From assembly GCF_021130785.1 (NCBI RefSeq), contig NC_060213.1, positions 101,627,501-101,691,500 on the forward strand: a stretch of 64,000 bases of DNA, in the 5' to 3' direction. Shown here piece by piece: positions 1-13,400 of the stretch. The notes below the pieces were generated by a model that had not been told where the DNA came from, did no database searches, and saw only the letters and a list, made by a program, of their open reading frames with translations. The DNA is from Homalodisca vitripennis (lineage: Eukaryota; Arthropoda; Insecta; Hemiptera; Cicadellidae). A program made the position numbers and the translations under genes. Each line of letters starts with the position of its first letter. The stretch's first letter is position 1.

Positions 1-159
1 ATGTACTATGTTACTAAATGTTTGATATTATAGCTAAAAAAATACACATATAAACATAATATTCAACATATATTCAACGTTTGTTTAACAACAAAAATAT
101 CTGATGTAAATGTGCTTTGTAAGTTTAATTCCTTTAATGATTTGGGTTTAGTTAATTAA

Positions 160-950
160 TTATCTAAACTAGGTCGTTTAAAATTATACCAAAGAGGGTT
201 CCTTGCTTATTGTACACAACTGAGTATTGTAATTAACTCACTTCAACTGTATGCTTTAATTGGTTCAGGACGTATTGAGAAAAGAGCTGAACCAGTGCCG
301 TAAGTCTTTAATTGTGGTCGTTTATGGGGAAGATCACTAATCACCTATGACTTCCAACTTATTCCTGTTCACTCAGTTGGATGGTTTTCACATCGCTGTG
401 CCTGCTGAGTTTTATTTGTTTGATAGCACAACTAATGTATGAATTAAAATAATAATTTATATGAGTATTACGTAGATAAAGAGAAATGTCTAGTTATCTC
501 AAGATATTTTTCATATATCACCTACGTCTTTTCTATTTACATTTTACTCTCTTCACGGTATTGCTGGAACTGTCACAATAAGTGATGAGTGTTAGGGTTG
601 GAAAATGTCTAATCTATGATGATAACACTACCAGCTTAAAGCTACGTTGATATATACGAGATAATTTGCGTAGCTACTGTTATATAATTTGAATATGGAT
701 AAGCAGTTTTAATAGTGGGAATATCGTGTAGACAATCGCAAATATTGCTGTCATTCATTATTGCGACACTGCTCTCCAGTAACTACAAACCGTTTGCGAG
801 ACCACACGCGTCAGTTTTGTTATTGTTTCTTCTGTTGAACTTAAAAACTTGTGCAATTCTTGTCAGGGTACACGTATATTTGAGGAAATACCTATCACCT
901 ATAAGACCAATGTAAAATGTTCTCTAACGCTTAGCCAAATTCCATGGAGT
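160..950 (+). repeat. Divergent fragment of the long tandem unit (copy 0)
   Basis: Same order and orientation as 35790-36560 (copy A) and 54310-55080 (copy B). The clearest anchor is near 235-300, where a tract reading CTTTAATTGGTTCAGGACGT recurs at about 35915 in copy A (copy B has one change). Further matches are the stretch with GTTTTCACATCGCTGTG-like sequence near 385 and the segment near 780-870 matching the block before CTTGTAAAATTCTTGCC in copies A and B. Similarity is patchy with many indels, so this copy is older than A and B. No coding potential is shared between copies. Confidence 0.75.
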
Positions 951-2590
951 GGCCTGCTTCATGACAAATCCCGATATTGTCTATTGAAGTTATGTCAGTG
1001 TCGAAATAAAGTACCATACAAATTTTCACATTCACATGTCAGTTTATTCTTGAGATATCGTGCTGACAAACAAGAAATTTTCCAGCTCCTCAAGTGCTTT
1101 TATAACGCTCAGGCAAAATATGTGACATCACGATTTAAAAATTTACATGTTGTTATATCATTACAAATAAAAATAAAAATTCATATCATAGTACACATAT
1201 AAAATATTTTCTGAATATGGCTCTGTTCTCCTTTTTTTATAAACACTAGTTTATTAGCAGTTGAATATATTTAAGAAATTTCAATATGACACATATGATG
1301 AATATAGTTTTTACTCGCCCAGGTAAAATTACTACAATGTTCATTTTCTTCTACATGTCGACGACAAGACAGCATTATTTTGTGGAGGTTAGAGATTTTT
1401 TCTGGCAAAAACATAGATTTCTACTAGGAAACTGACATTATATCGACTGTCGATATAACACTGTACGATAAGGAAGAAATAACAAATCTCTAATATCTAT
1501 ACTCCATCAACTGTCTGTTGGTAAATCCCTTACAGTGTAGTATTTAAGTCGAGAACGGATAGATCAGGGAATTTAATTAACCGTTTCTGGTAGATTGATT
1601 GCTGATAGACTTTTCCGTCAGTACTTTTTCACTCCTTCCAAAAGACAAAATAAACGATAGTGTAACTGAGCTAAATAACATTTATTTCTAATCTGAACTT
1701 ATTCCATTTACGATTAGAGTCGAAGAAGACGATTTTAGCCCATTACTTCTGTACATACTGAGTTGAAAATCTATTCATATTGGAAAAATGTTTCTAACTA
1801 TTATAAAAATTTAAGACGTTATATTTTTAAAGTTTCTTTCTTATTTCTTAATATAACTCTCTTTAACATTTTATATCAACCAATACTTTCTTAACAATTA
1901 TTCAAATATAATTGTAAGAAAAACCACGTGCTGAATGTCAGTTATTCTTAACTGTTGTGTTTTTTATAGTAACTGAAGAAAAATTGATAAAATGGACTAA
2001 AAATAAAGTTTTAAAAATAAAGCCTCTGAAATTAGCCTTCTTGGAGGGAAGAGTTACTAGCTAGAAATTCAAAAGAATTATGAATATCTTTGAAGGAAAA
2101 AATGGTTGAAACTGAAAGAAAAAAACACATCCATTGCTAATAAGCGTATAAGGTATGAATTATAGTATTGGCACACAAAACGCTATAAAAAATTAGGAAA
2201 TACAATTTTTATGAAAATGCTAAAGTATATATGCACGGTTAGTACACGTTGTACTTGTAAGTTGTGTCTCTATCAATTTGTATTAATTTTCACTAGATAA
2301 TTCAGTATTATATAAATAATATACAAATACTATATTGTTAGTATTCGAAAACTTTGGAAGAAACAAGCCGGCCCAAGATGTCAGGTTGAATTTAAAAGTC
2401 CTACTTAGAATGTAACTGATGTTGCTTTTTTAGAGAAACCATATAAAGGGTCTTGTTCTTTTCGTAGTAGGAAATTAGCAAAGGTAAATCGTTATGGACT
2501 ATTTGGAACTTATCAACATAATCATAAAACGATACTGACAAGCTAATTCAGTAAACTTAAATTTTGCACACATTTTAGATTTTTTAAAGA
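951..2590. other. Gene-free AT-rich DNA
   Basis: No supported gene, RNA or recognisable element seen. Reading frames are short and lack protein-like composition. Confidence 0.6.
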
Positions 2591-2995
2591 ATGGACACAA
2601 AGTATCGATGGACGCGACAGAACGTAACGACAATCTTTACAGAACCGAATGTAACGAATGACTTTACTTGTTTAAATGTTCTTCTCTACTGTAACCATTT
2701 CCCTGTTAGTACAAACTACTTTAATTCAATTACCGTACGGGCAATACTAGTCCACTGTACTGCTGCAACGCATACTACGGGTAGCTGTGCTCGTAGGGCC
2801 CTAATACTACCATTTCAACAAATAAACGCTATCTGTGTGGCGGGTTGCGTTTACGTGCTAGCCACTGAGATGAAGGCCAACAATCTGTTTAACGACTTTA
2901 AATCTCACGATTTCGATTTGCAGATTAGTATTGACAAATACGTTACTTTCAAAAACACGTTAAACAACACTATAAAAACTGAAAAACAAGGATAA
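2591..2995 (+). CDS. Open frame of 134 codons, doubtful gene
   Basis: An ATG-started frame of 134 codons, ending in TAA, with seven cysteines and many threonines and asparagines. I recognise no domain, signal peptide or catalytic motif. The region is slightly less AT-rich than its surroundings, which lengthens chance frames. No splice-site pattern or neighbouring exon supports it. It may be a chance frame or a fragment of an old element. Treat it as hypothetical. Confidence 0.12.
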   Translation: MDTKYRWTRQNVTTIFTEPNVTNDFTCLNVLLYCNHFPVSTNYFNSITVRAILVHCTAATHTTGSCARRALILPFQQINAICVAGCVYVLATEMKANNLFNDFKSHDFDLQISIDKYVTFKNTLNNTIKTEKQG

Positions 2996-3084
2996 GTCTT
3001 ATTATTCCTATTATTAGGTTTTCTCATATTATTTAATTCCACCACAATCAGAACTGTAACAAAACAGAGTGATTTTAGCGAGTG

Positions 3085-3260
3085 TGATGAGTTATTTGGG
3101 CCATACGATTCCTGAAAGGAAGGTTTTACCCAAGAGTCACAGGAAAAGTTTTCGGGACGCAGCGCATAATGCTACCCCGCCACCCCTCCCGCCAATCACC
3201 ACACATTCAAAGTCACGCGCGCAGCTAAAGTCCTCGAACTGTACATAGGCGCGTAACCCT
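3085..3260. promoter_or_regulatory. CpG-rich patch in AT-rich surroundings
   Basis: A roughly 175-base patch holding CCCGCCACCCCTCCCGCC followed by AATCACC, then CACGCGCGCAGC and GGCGCG. It has far more C+G and CpG than its flanks. It could be a remnant promoter (CCAAT-like and GC-box-like motifs) or a mobile-element end. No transcript start or downstream frame supports either reading, so the label is tentative. Confidence 0.25.
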
Positions 3261-4015
3261 TATTGAAAACCTTTTTCGTGAATACGTTTAGTGCCCTTAT
3301 ATCTTTTGTCCTCAAAAGTTATTCTATAATTTCTCTACTAGAAACTTATTTATCAAGTTGCAAGTCCCTAGGCGCCTTTTATCAAGTAATTGTATCGAAT
3401 ATACGGAACTAGAGACAAATAAAAGAACAGATATTTCCACAGCTTTGAGAAGGATTGTTAGTGTTCATAATAATCTAAACTTAAAGATATAAGGAAATAC
3501 ACCACATATATGCTGGTGCAATATTTGCTGAACTCAAGGCTTAACAAGATACTTAAATTTAACTATCAATTATAATAATTGATTAGTGATAGCTTGTCTA
3601 AGACGATAGAGAACTATCGCAGATTAGAAATGTACTTAGTTGTTTCTAAATAATACTTATTTTATATTTAGGATATCACATATAAAGTTTATTACACTTA
3701 TCGTTTACACATATTTTTGTTACATATATTTGTTATCGAATAAATAAAGGTCAAACTAACTATAATTTATCAAAATTTCGAGGAATTTTTCACACAAAAA
3801 AAAAAACTAATCAAAACAGATTGTAAAGATGGCAGAAGTAGGAGTATTGAGCAAATGTGAATGCTTTTTCAATAGGTACCTAGTCTACAACCTAACATAT
3901 CTCTTTATATCAGAAGTGCCAGCATAATGTAACAAATGTAATAAATGTATCAGATTTATTGTGATTATAGGTTAGTGAATGGTAACTTTATCTATTGTAT
4001 TGTATATTTATGCAT

Positions 4016-4097
4016 ACTGTATGTATGTGTATGTGTGTATATGTATGTATATGTAAGTGTATATGTATGTGTGTATGTATGTATGTATATGTACTGT
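4016..4097. repeat. TATG/TG microsatellite
   Basis: Imperfect runs of TATG, TGTG and TATATG. The 88-codon frame running through it encodes alternating Tyr/Val/Cys and is a product of the simple repeat. Confidence 0.85.
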
Positions 4098-4099
4098 TT

Positions 4100-4345
4100 A
4101 TCATTATATGCCTCTGGACGTTTTAGCCATATGCAGACGTCATGGAGAGCAGCTTGTTGGCTGGAATATTGTTTATTACTAGGAAAGGACTCTTTTTATT
4201 TTATTTTGTAAATTGTTTTGTTTTTTGTTACGCTGACCAGCTACTGGTTTTTGGTCAGTGTATTTCCTAAGAATGTAAAATCGTTTTTGTATTTGTCTTG
4301 TAAATGGTGGAAATAAAGTATTATTATTATTATTTATGTTATCGG
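4100..4345 (+). mobile_element. 3' end of a non-LTR retrotransposon with ATT tail
   Basis: A GC-richer segment (CATGGAGAGCAGCTTGTTGG near 4140) is followed by T-rich untranslated sequence. It ends in ATGGTGGAAATAAAGTATTATTATT, read here as GGTGGAAATAAAG plus an (ATT)n run at 4318-4335. A polyadenylation-like AATAAA just before a trinucleotide tail is typical of CR1/L2-type LINE ends. No reverse transcriptase sequence is left, so the family is inferred from the tail only. Confidence 0.5.
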
Positions 4346-5739
4346 CACATATGTATTCTAGTTGAGTGCCTAAATAGTCATTGATTAGTAATATTAAATC
4401 GATCTTATTTTAGATCAATTATTTTAGAAGTGAACAAATCTGCGATGACGTTTAATAGAAGAAGAGATTCCTATTTAATTATACAAATGATCTTATAAAG
4501 TGCTAAAAAACCGTAAAATATAAAGTACATGGTCATAAATTTGTCATAAATCAAGATAACAAGTTTAAGCAGTGATATGACGTCATAAAAATGTATTAAG
4601 TCATAAGCAAGTATGACGTCATTAGTTAGCGTCAATTAGCCGCTGATGGTGGAGAGGACTGAAGGCGCTCTTGCTAATGGATGTACTGAAGCTCTTGGTA
4701 TAAGTTTACCTGCCAAATTGGTGTTGAGTTGTGTAAGACATTGACGTAACACCGCGTGGGCGTGATAGGTAAACATTGTTGTCTGTCAGTTAGTTTGTTA
4801 ATGTATACGACGCGAATTGGCAATGAATCTTAACATTTAATATCGATGTATAAGGAGATGTGAATTGAAAAAAAACCCAAGAGAAAAATTATAAATGAGA
4901 CACTCAGTATCGGACTCATTCATTTTTCAAATAGTAAAGTCGGAACCACTTATTCACTTGCTTGTAAATATTTCACAGTTGCTTTATATATTTACTTTAA
5001 ACTTTTTTAATACCAATATTAACACTATAAATATAATTATAAAGTTTTAGTTGGTTTTGTATACACAATTATAACATAAGTAATTAATACCATGTTAGTA
5101 CGAGTGCAAAGCTCTTCATCAAGCAATTGAATACAAATCTGTATTCAAATGTATAATTAATTAGACAGCCGCCTGGATTATTAATGCCATGCTGGCTGGA
5201 TTAATTGTTGATAGTGAGTGACGTTTTAAATAATTGTAAAATAGTTACTATTATTATTTACCACAAACGTATTATGGTTTATATAGATGAGAGGATAATA
5301 GGTTTATAAAAACGTAATAGCTCTAAATTAGCTGCAACTCGTAGGGAAAGTAATAGACATGGGTTAAAACACTAAATTAAATACGAAATTAAATCATATA
5401 CAAGAGTGGATTGAAATATTTATAAATATGAAGATGAAGAGTCGCATAAAATGGGTAGGTATAAAAAACGTTTTTACGCAATTACAATTATCCTAGAAAC
5501 TATACTATTGCTTTTATTATACGATAAATCAATTGATCTTATTCTTGGCCACTATGAATGTGTTTTCAGTGGACAACTTACACAAAACCCGTTGCTTCTT
5601 TGTAGTTATCGATGTAACAATTTATAATGGGTTTATAATGCCTAGAAATACGTAAACACGTTTCCGATCATCTCCACAATTTTATCAACCTTGTTTTATT
5701 AAAATTTTTATACGCACGAGGAATTTTCTGGCTGTGAAC
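4346..5739. other. Gene-free AT-rich DNA
   Basis: No supported feature. A slightly GC-richer stretch at about 4620-4830 has no recognisable frame or repeat. Confidence 0.55.
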
Positions 5740-6190
5740 GTCTCAGCCTACAATGGGTCGGGTAACACAAAGAATAAAAATGTCATAGGAAAAAGCAATG
5801 GAGAGAAGAACAAGAGCAAAGGATAGGATGTTATATGATTTGTGCCATGTTCTAGGGTGGCAAACGCAAAAAAGAACTCAGTTCACTACTGCACAAAATT
5901 ATAATCAACCCACAACTAAAACAGGACTGTGGGGTGCTGGAATATGCTAACCGCCCTGACGCTGCACCTGTCCGACCAGTCCTCTATTTTCCTCCAGGCG
6001 TACTACAGTTCCTGCAGGTTCTCTAGCTTGCAGACATGCTGGAGCTGTAGATGAACAGTCGCTAAAGTGTGCAGGACTGATTAATTACTAATTTCCCGCA
6101 TCCGTAGCCAATGCACATCGCAGATGATCTACCGACCAGAAGCACAACACCAAATACTCCTTCGTAACTACCTACTCACGTATATAGGGG
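5740..6190. other. GC-richer block of unknown origin
   Basis: Base composition shifts from AT-rich to near balanced, particularly 5940-6070 (for example CCGCCCTGACGCTGCACC). All frames contain stops and I recognise no protein family. It may be a decayed mobile element or pseudogene fragment. Confidence 0.3.
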
Positions 6191-6324
6191 CTGAGAAGTA
6201 GTGGATATATTTTAAGATCCGCAACCAGCATACAGGATAACCCTAGAGATGTCAGTAGGTCTAGACTAAAATAAAACATGTAATATAGCACAGAGATATT
6301 AAAACTTAATATATTGGGCCTATT

Positions 6325-6391
<67 letters not shown>
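6325..6391. repeat. TA dinucleotide microsatellite
   Basis: Nearly pure TA run with single interruptions (AAATA at about 6338, GCATA at about 6391). The Ile/Tyr-rich frame on the minus strand here is an artefact of it. Confidence 0.95.
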
Positions 6392-6393
<2 letters not shown>

Positions 6394-7028
6394 TATATAT
6401 TTATTTATAGAACTAAGTAATATTCGTAGTATATAGCCTACAAAATTCAATAGCGGAGTGACAAAGAACTCCTTACAATGTCTCCTCAGGCTAAGCTACT
6501 TTCCAAAATAAAGTTGATAAACCTAATACATCTCTTACTAAGTATAATCTATTATACCACTCACAAGGATAGTTATTTGGTAATAGTATTTATAACATCA
6601 AAACAATTTTCTACACCCTCGTGCTTTTTAATTTTCAACTGCATAAAATGCAAATGTCAGCTACAAAATCATTTAATTTTGAGCACTGCCCAAATTAATA
6701 ATTAATAGCTGATTTTGCTGTTATGGTGTGATTATAATTCCTAAGAGGCGCAAAAATAATAGATTGACTACCCAAGCCTAAGGGAGTACTTGTATAGCCA
6801 TGCTAATATTGACTATCGTGAGATGTGATTAACTAACTGTAGAAAAAAATATAATTCACTCACTACCAGGTGGGCTGAAGAGATATTTTTCTTTAAATTA
6901 TGTATTTTACAACCCCGCTCCTAAAAATTAAATTTTGTCTTTAATCTCCACTCGACTGTCTCTTTCGTTGTGAATTTCTTTCTTTTAAGCACTTTCGCAT
7001 TTAAAATACTATTGAGATATGGTAACTT
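6392..7028. other. Gene-free AT-rich DNA up to contig end
   Basis: No supported feature. The sequence runs directly into the first gap-like block. Confidence 0.55.
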
Positions 7029-7128
7029 CCCCCCCCCCCCACCCCCCCCCCCCCCCACCCCCCCCCCCCCCCACCCCCCCCCCCCCCCACCCCCCCCCCC
7101 CCCCACCCCCCCCCCCCCCCACCCCCCA
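7029..7128. other. Probable 100-base assembly gap rendered as C/A
   Basis: Exactly 100 bases containing only C and A. A falls at 7041, 7057, 7073, 7089, 7105 and 7121 (spacing 16) and at 7128, giving runs of 13, five times 16, and 7. The same 100-base string occurs at 13557-13656. Genuine homopolymer-rich DNA would vary in run length. Fixed length 100 and a 16-base period point to a converted run of 100 N. Glycine/tryptophan-rich or proline-rich frames across it are meaningless. Confidence 0.88.
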
Positions 7129-8835
7129 CTCCACAATCTAGGTCAGTGAATAAACAATAAAATTTATTCACGGAAAATACATTGAGAGTTATTTTAACTA
7201 CGCCCAAATTCACCCAAAACTTACTCAAAGATGTAAAATCGTTTGGGTTTTAAAATTCTCAAAATTCATTTTGGTAGGCGTTAAAAATGTACATAAAAAT
7301 TTGGAAGTAGCAATTCATACTTTCAATAACTAAAAATAACCAAACACATACTAGAAACATAATTTACAGTTATACTTTTCAAAATGTTATGTTTGTGCGT
7401 AAGAGAGTTATTAATGTTAATTAAAACAAAAGTAGTCAATTAAATATCACTCTACACTTTTTTTATTACAAAAACGACTAGGTTGTGGTCACATAAAACC
7501 ATGGAAATATTTTATCTGGTCAGAGATCTGAGCCAGAAGATCTGGTTGAAATTAGGACAACCATGTTCATTGGTAGAACAATAGCGGGCTTTGGAACACA
7601 ATTTACATAAAACAAGCAGCTTGTAGCCGGCGGTCTACAGCTTCTTTGTTCACCAGAATTTCATAGCAAGCGACGCCTTCAGTGAATTTACTACTCATAT
7701 TTACATGCACTACGCTGAGGCAATTTTTATGTTAAAACAATTTAATCATTTATATTTTATTTTTGGATTTCCTAACACTTAAACGATACTTTTTTAAATT
7801 TATTTCATTGTTTCCTAACAATTGACACAACAAACATGATGTATTTCTATATCCCAACACTTTACTGTATATAGGCAACAAAGAAGTTGGGGAAAGCCTA
7901 ATTCATTTAATATACCACTTGCTTCAAATTCTATGCATACTATAGGGATTTTTAAAACTGCAAGAGATAGAGCAAAGATTAAATTAACAAATTGTGCGTA
8001 ATAACAAGACCAGCTGTTGATTGTGACGTACACTTGCTGCGCTGAAAAAAACTTGTTTTTTGGTCAATAATTCAAGCTGTTACAGCTATTTTAAAATGTA
8101 ATATTTATAAAAATATCCTACATTTATTCCTTTTAAGAATTATGAATTTTTGAACTAAGGTATTTAGTTGACAGTAGTTGATTTATATTTTGTATGATTC
8201 AACGATTTCTCAAATTTAAATAATTAATTTTTCTTTTTACAGTTTTAAGAAGACTGTAAAACTTACGAAATCTACTTTTTTAATTAGAAAGCATCGGAAG
8301 GATTTGTCTAATCTTGCAATTTAATAAACAGAATATTTCATGAAAATGCCCTTTTGCAAAACATTAATTACTCTGTCAAAGTCACCGAGAAAGCAGCTAA
8401 TCACAAAAAGTGGAATTTTGTACTACCCCCTTCCAATGATGCAATCCCCCTTTATATTAACATGTCTCTAATTCCACCAACAGAATTTGTAAATTCCATC
8501 TGCCTTTGTTTAAATCTAAAACACATGAAGCTCAACTTATCCCAAACCTTCAAATTACAATATTCCTTCAACGGAATTTTGTGTACGTATGTTTTCGTGA
8601 GGAATCAAATTCAGTGTTTTAAATCAACTTTACTGCAGTACTACTTGCAAAGTTTTTTTTATTTACCTATTTATTTGGTTTATTTAATTGATTAAACTTT
8701 ACGTTACTTCGGTATTATCAGAAGCCACTCCGTCTCTATCTACTACTTCTTATTGCGCAATATAAGTAGGTTAAATTAAGTTACAATACATATTTAAATC
8801 GCAGTACCAAAGTTAAAGTTTAACTCTACGAGCGC
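7129..8835. other. Gene-free AT-rich DNA
   Basis: No supported gene. A mildly GC-richer stretch near 7490-7680 has no recognisable frame. Confidence 0.5.
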
Positions 8836-9097
8836 TCACGTGATCTGAGCTTTAATTAGAGTACTGTCTCGAGGATGTTTTCCATTACTCGCCAGAAATG
8901 CGGGGTTGCGTGAGATCGTCCCACGTGATTTGACGGAAAAGGTGGACGATCTAGTATGTGATCTGAGGTCGTCAAGGTACAAATCGAAATGTCTCTGGCC
9001 ATCATTGCGGGCTTTGCTGGGCAACAATCTGGAGCCCATCTTTATTATAGCTAGGATCTTACAACACTTTATTGTTTCCAACACAAACACCCGATAA
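8836..9097. other. GC-richer patch with a 9-bp inverted repeat, unknown
   Basis: Frames are open on both strands (about 84 codons minus, 63 codons plus), neither recognisable. Base composition is higher in GC than the flanks and includes CACGTG-type E-boxes near 8836 and 8921. AGATCGTCC at 8913-8921 pairs perfectly with GGACGATCT at 8944-8952. It may be a decayed mobile element or a single exon; nothing in the sequence decides this. Confidence 0.25.
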
Positions 9098-12000
9098 ATA
9101 ATCTAGACAGCAGTATGCAGACACATTTTAAAACAAGATTGTATTGAATATCAACGTTTTAAATAATATAGTAATAAAATTTAAATATGATATCAATATC
9201 GACGAAGATGTTAAATATGATAGTCGTTTAATCCCAACTAGGAATGTTATTGTTGGAGAAACCTATCTTTATTCTATAAATATTAATATTTATATATATT
9301 TCAAATTTGGGTATACTGACAGTATTACGCTACTAAATTTTTACTTAAATAAATAATTCTACGTAAATTTAAAGTAGTTGAAAATGTTTACGATAACTAA
9401 TTGTTATTTATATTATTTTTCCTGAAGAAGAAAGGTATGAGGGAAATATCATTATTAAGTTCGTGCGATATTTCAAAATAATTGTTCGTAATCGGTATTT
9501 TAGAAAGTCTAACAAATTGTATAGGTCTTATTGTGTGTCAGAATTTGGTGTAGGAAAAATGATTTTTGAGGCTTATTAATGTTCAATCTACTAATTCTTC
9601 ATAAGCCACTATAAAAAAAGCATTTCACAATGTTATGGAAGCCAACCATTTTTTAGTATATGCTAATTCACAGCTTTCATATATATGGTACGTGTTACAG
9701 GTTTATATATTAATTCCAATGCATTAGATGTTTTAATTTGTCAGTGGTGCAATCTAGTGTATAGGTAGATGGCTTTTTCTATTTGCTCTATACTCTAATC
9801 AAGCACTTTATTCTTAGTACTTACAAAAATTTAATGTAAATAAAATATATTTAAACCTCTTTCAAAACTTCAGCATGGAAATGTAAACGGCTTTTTTATT
9901 TAGTTAAATTTGGATTATAAAACATAAATAATATAATTTTGTTTACGATTTACAAAGTATTCTGACTAAAAAATATTATATATATTTACATACCTGGGAC
10001 TTCAAACGAATATGACAGTAAGAAAACAGCCAAATTGCTCAAGCCGTTCCCGAGATTGGTAATTAGCAACACAATTAGCGATCATTATAATTTATCAGTT
10101 ATGTACCGTTTATATTGATGCTTTACGAATATTAATTTATATACTACTGTAGTTACCAGGATAAGTAAATCAATAGGAAGTAACTTTTATTAACTTTGAC
10201 CTAGTTCCTAGAAAATAAAATCCATTAGATTAACAACAGTAACTGTGTAAAATGAATCAAAATCGCTAGGTATGTGTTCAGGAATCCATTATATAAAACA
10301 AATATAGGTACAACCTAGAGATTAATTCCTTTTTAAATCCTTTTTTAATTTTTTATACTATTAATTATTTTACATAATAAAAATGTTATTTACAACTCTG
10401 AGAATAACATGGGCCTTATGTCACAAACAATAACGTGCTTGCACAAATACGAATATATTTAATGTAATGAATCGTTGAATTTGATTTAATTTTAACACTC
10501 ATATAAATAAAACTCTTTGTAAGCAGTTATTAAGTGACGCCGTTTACATAAGTCAATAGTACGATTTGCACAGAAATAATCAGCAAATAACTCTTTTAAT
10601 TATATAAATTTAACAAATATACGGCTTCCAGTGTATTAAATACGACCAATAAACTCGATGACTTACAGTTTAACATTTTGTTAAACTTTCTTCTCTAAAC
10701 TTGACATCGTTTTTCTTCGAAACTTGATTCAATCAACAGTTGCAAAGTTCGTATTATCAGTTCAAGTTCCGTCCACTGGGAACTTTCTATCAGGATTATT
10801 CTATCGTAATAAATCTAAATAACAAGGTATTTTGGCTTCGATGATGAAAAATATTTATTTTATTTATTTTTTTTATCAATTGTATAGGTAAGGTTTCTTA
10901 GAATGTTTTCCCTTGCTCTTTCAAATATCTAAGAAGCCTAAATGACGACCTGTTACTGTAAAGATCCTTCTCCTTATTTAGTTTCATAAGAAATTAGCAT
11001 AGGCCATGGCCACCAGGACGGACAGAATAAGGTTGTAAAGGTGATCATGAGCAAAACAGATTAGCTGATCACTATGATTCGATAGTAGTGATAATACATA
11101 TAATGCTGAATTTCACGGTATCGATCGCAACATATTGATAGTGGGTATTCCATCTACGTTGACATATCACATGGATCCTGATCAATATATTTTAACAGAA
11201 TTAAAACACGTTTGTAAGTAGCAGTACACAAGAACGTTTTTTGTAATTTATAATAGTATTGATCTCGTTTTGTCCTCGTTTTGGAAATGAATATCATGCA
11301 ATATGTGAGAAGTACTTGTGACTGGTTTAAAAGGCTAGAGAGCCTTGACCCTTTACTCTCTGATTTTGTAGATGAATATAGTCTACCTACGCAAATTGTT
11401 TTAAGGAAATGCGTAAAGGCATCTAAAAGCACCTATCCCAAAAACAATATGCACTAAACGGTTACACGATACTTTATTTATAATTTGCAAACATGATAGG
11501 ATAAATCTACAGGAAAATTGTGTAATACTTATCCACGTTAACCAGAGAGTGATATAATACATCGTTTTATACCTATTCCAACAGTTTACCTTTACGAGTT
11601 GAACCATTTCCAAACCATGTAAAAAATTGGCTATTTTCTTATGATGACGTGTCTTTTCTAAATGCTACTCTTGTATAATTAATTACATCTATGTATATTC
11701 TAAATCTGCTCACTCAATTTTTTTATATTTACTTTCGAATGAGTCTTATAATGTACGGTTCAAGCATTGTAGACCTATATTAGTTATTAAAGTAAGAAAT
11801 TTGTAATTTTCTTTTTTCATTAATGTAATATTATAATCTTTATTTCCTCAATTTAGCACAGGCGCCACGGAGTGCGAGTTTTTAATTTGTTGCTGGACTC
11901 AAATTAATGGTTTATATTGTAATTTTCTAAAATTAATATCGTTGGCCACAATTACTGGATACTGTGGTCAACTTATATTCCTATGATTAAGTTGTTTTTG

Positions 12001-12540
12001 TATGCATACTTTTAAAGGAATAAATTTCATTATTTCATTTACTCAATTTTGTGTAACGAAATCGTTCAAATAGTTGATCTAAATACAATATTTTCTATTC
12101 TTTGGAAACCTACGACATTTTTAAAGAAAAAATTCATTCAAAACATTAAATTATTTTACTTATTGATAAACTTTAAATTACTCATTAATAGACAATAATG
12201 CTCTTTCTTTAACGATTATCCTTTGAATAGTTTGATACGTCAGAGACAGTAAAAATCTGCCATATAGACGTTCTAATAGAGAGGGAGATGTTTTAATATC
12301 AGGCTTTCCCTCGGGGTATGACCACCCTTTTGGACGGGGTATTCAGCAATTCCGTTATTGGCATGTAAAGAATATTATCATGGGAGAAAAATATTCAGCA
12401 ATATAATAAACAGAAAATATTTTATAAACGTCTAGTAAATTAGATATAGCACGTTATAGTTATTTAATTTATCAGATATTCACAAAATTATAGCTATTAT
12501 ATTATACCTATTGAAATCCATAGTCGCAATCATATTAACT
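9098..12540. other. Gene-free AT-rich DNA
   Basis: Over 3.4 kb with no supported gene, RNA gene or recognised repeat. Open frames are short and lack motifs. Confidence 0.55.
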
Positions 12541-13400
12541 CATAATTAAACCGCACAACCCTGTTCGCACACCAAAGTAGACAATTAGGAAGCGAGCACC
12601 CATGGAGGCGAACGGGATGCGGATCAGAAGTAAACCTAGAAGGAAAAAAGAACACCATGAATAGTGTGCTCAGATTTCATTTATTAATTAGAAATTCACC
12701 ACCAACACAGAGTAAAAAAAATCTTTAACCAAGATAAGAACCTTTCTGTCGAAATAACAAAATTGGCCTACAAATAAAAGAAATCACTCGACAGTAAAGT
12801 TAACGCAATATTTCTGTCATGGGTCTAAGGTGCACCTGGATAAATAAAAATAATTAGGAACAGCCATAATTTAAAACAAGAACTGCCAATTCCACCCAGT
12901 ATCCTTCGGCCAAGGGCGGGCTCCTAATGAAAACCAAGAAATAAAATAAATAGCATTTAAACTAAACTTAAAAACTAAATAACAAAATATAAACTGTAGT
13001 AACTGGCAACAATAACAAAATAAATAAATTAAAAAAAGAGCAGTGTATCACAGATGTCGACCATTAGTATATTCATCTCATAATGGAGGCCATTTTTTTG
13101 ACAGAGCCGGAAAACTCTGGAATCTGGTGTCTGCAACCACCCATGATGAAAAAGGCAGCAGGAGGCAAGAGTTCCTCTCCTGGACCTCGTCAGTGGAGAA
13201 ACGTAGAACTTACGCCAGCCAGCATGTTAGTGAGAAAATTAAAAAGAAATAACATAAATAATTTGAAAAGGAAAAAATTTACTACATGTACTTCCTCTAA
13301 CAAGCAAAATTTCAGAAGTTCCTTGCCACTCTGAAAAGGATGTACAGGGCTCTCTGAAACAGTACAGTTAGTGCCTTCTGCAGCCACAACGAACAACACT
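12541..13400. other. Mixed-composition block, possible retroelement remnant
   Basis: Patches at 12545-12640, 12880-12920 and 13040-13230 are clearly GC-richer than their flanks (for example GGAAGCGAGCACCCATGG near 12590). Overlapping frames of about 70-83 codons exist on both strands at 13043-13399, but none matches a family I know. An untranslated part of an LTR or LINE element is plausible, not shown. Confidence 0.25.

Noticed and set aside
3945..4211. 88-codon Tyr/Val/Cys-rich frame
   Set aside because: Most of it translates a TATG/TG microsatellite next to a LINE tail.
7029..7128. C15A array as a telomere-like or G-quadruplex minisatellite
   Set aside because: Exactly 100 bases in all three places, with two blocks identical to the base despite unrelated flanks. 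This fits gap filler better than any biological repeat.
6921..7228. Glycine/tryptophan-rich frames on the minus strand
   Set aside because: They are translations of the C/A gap-like block and extend only briefly into real sequence; the same happens at 13460-13805 and 60469-60780.
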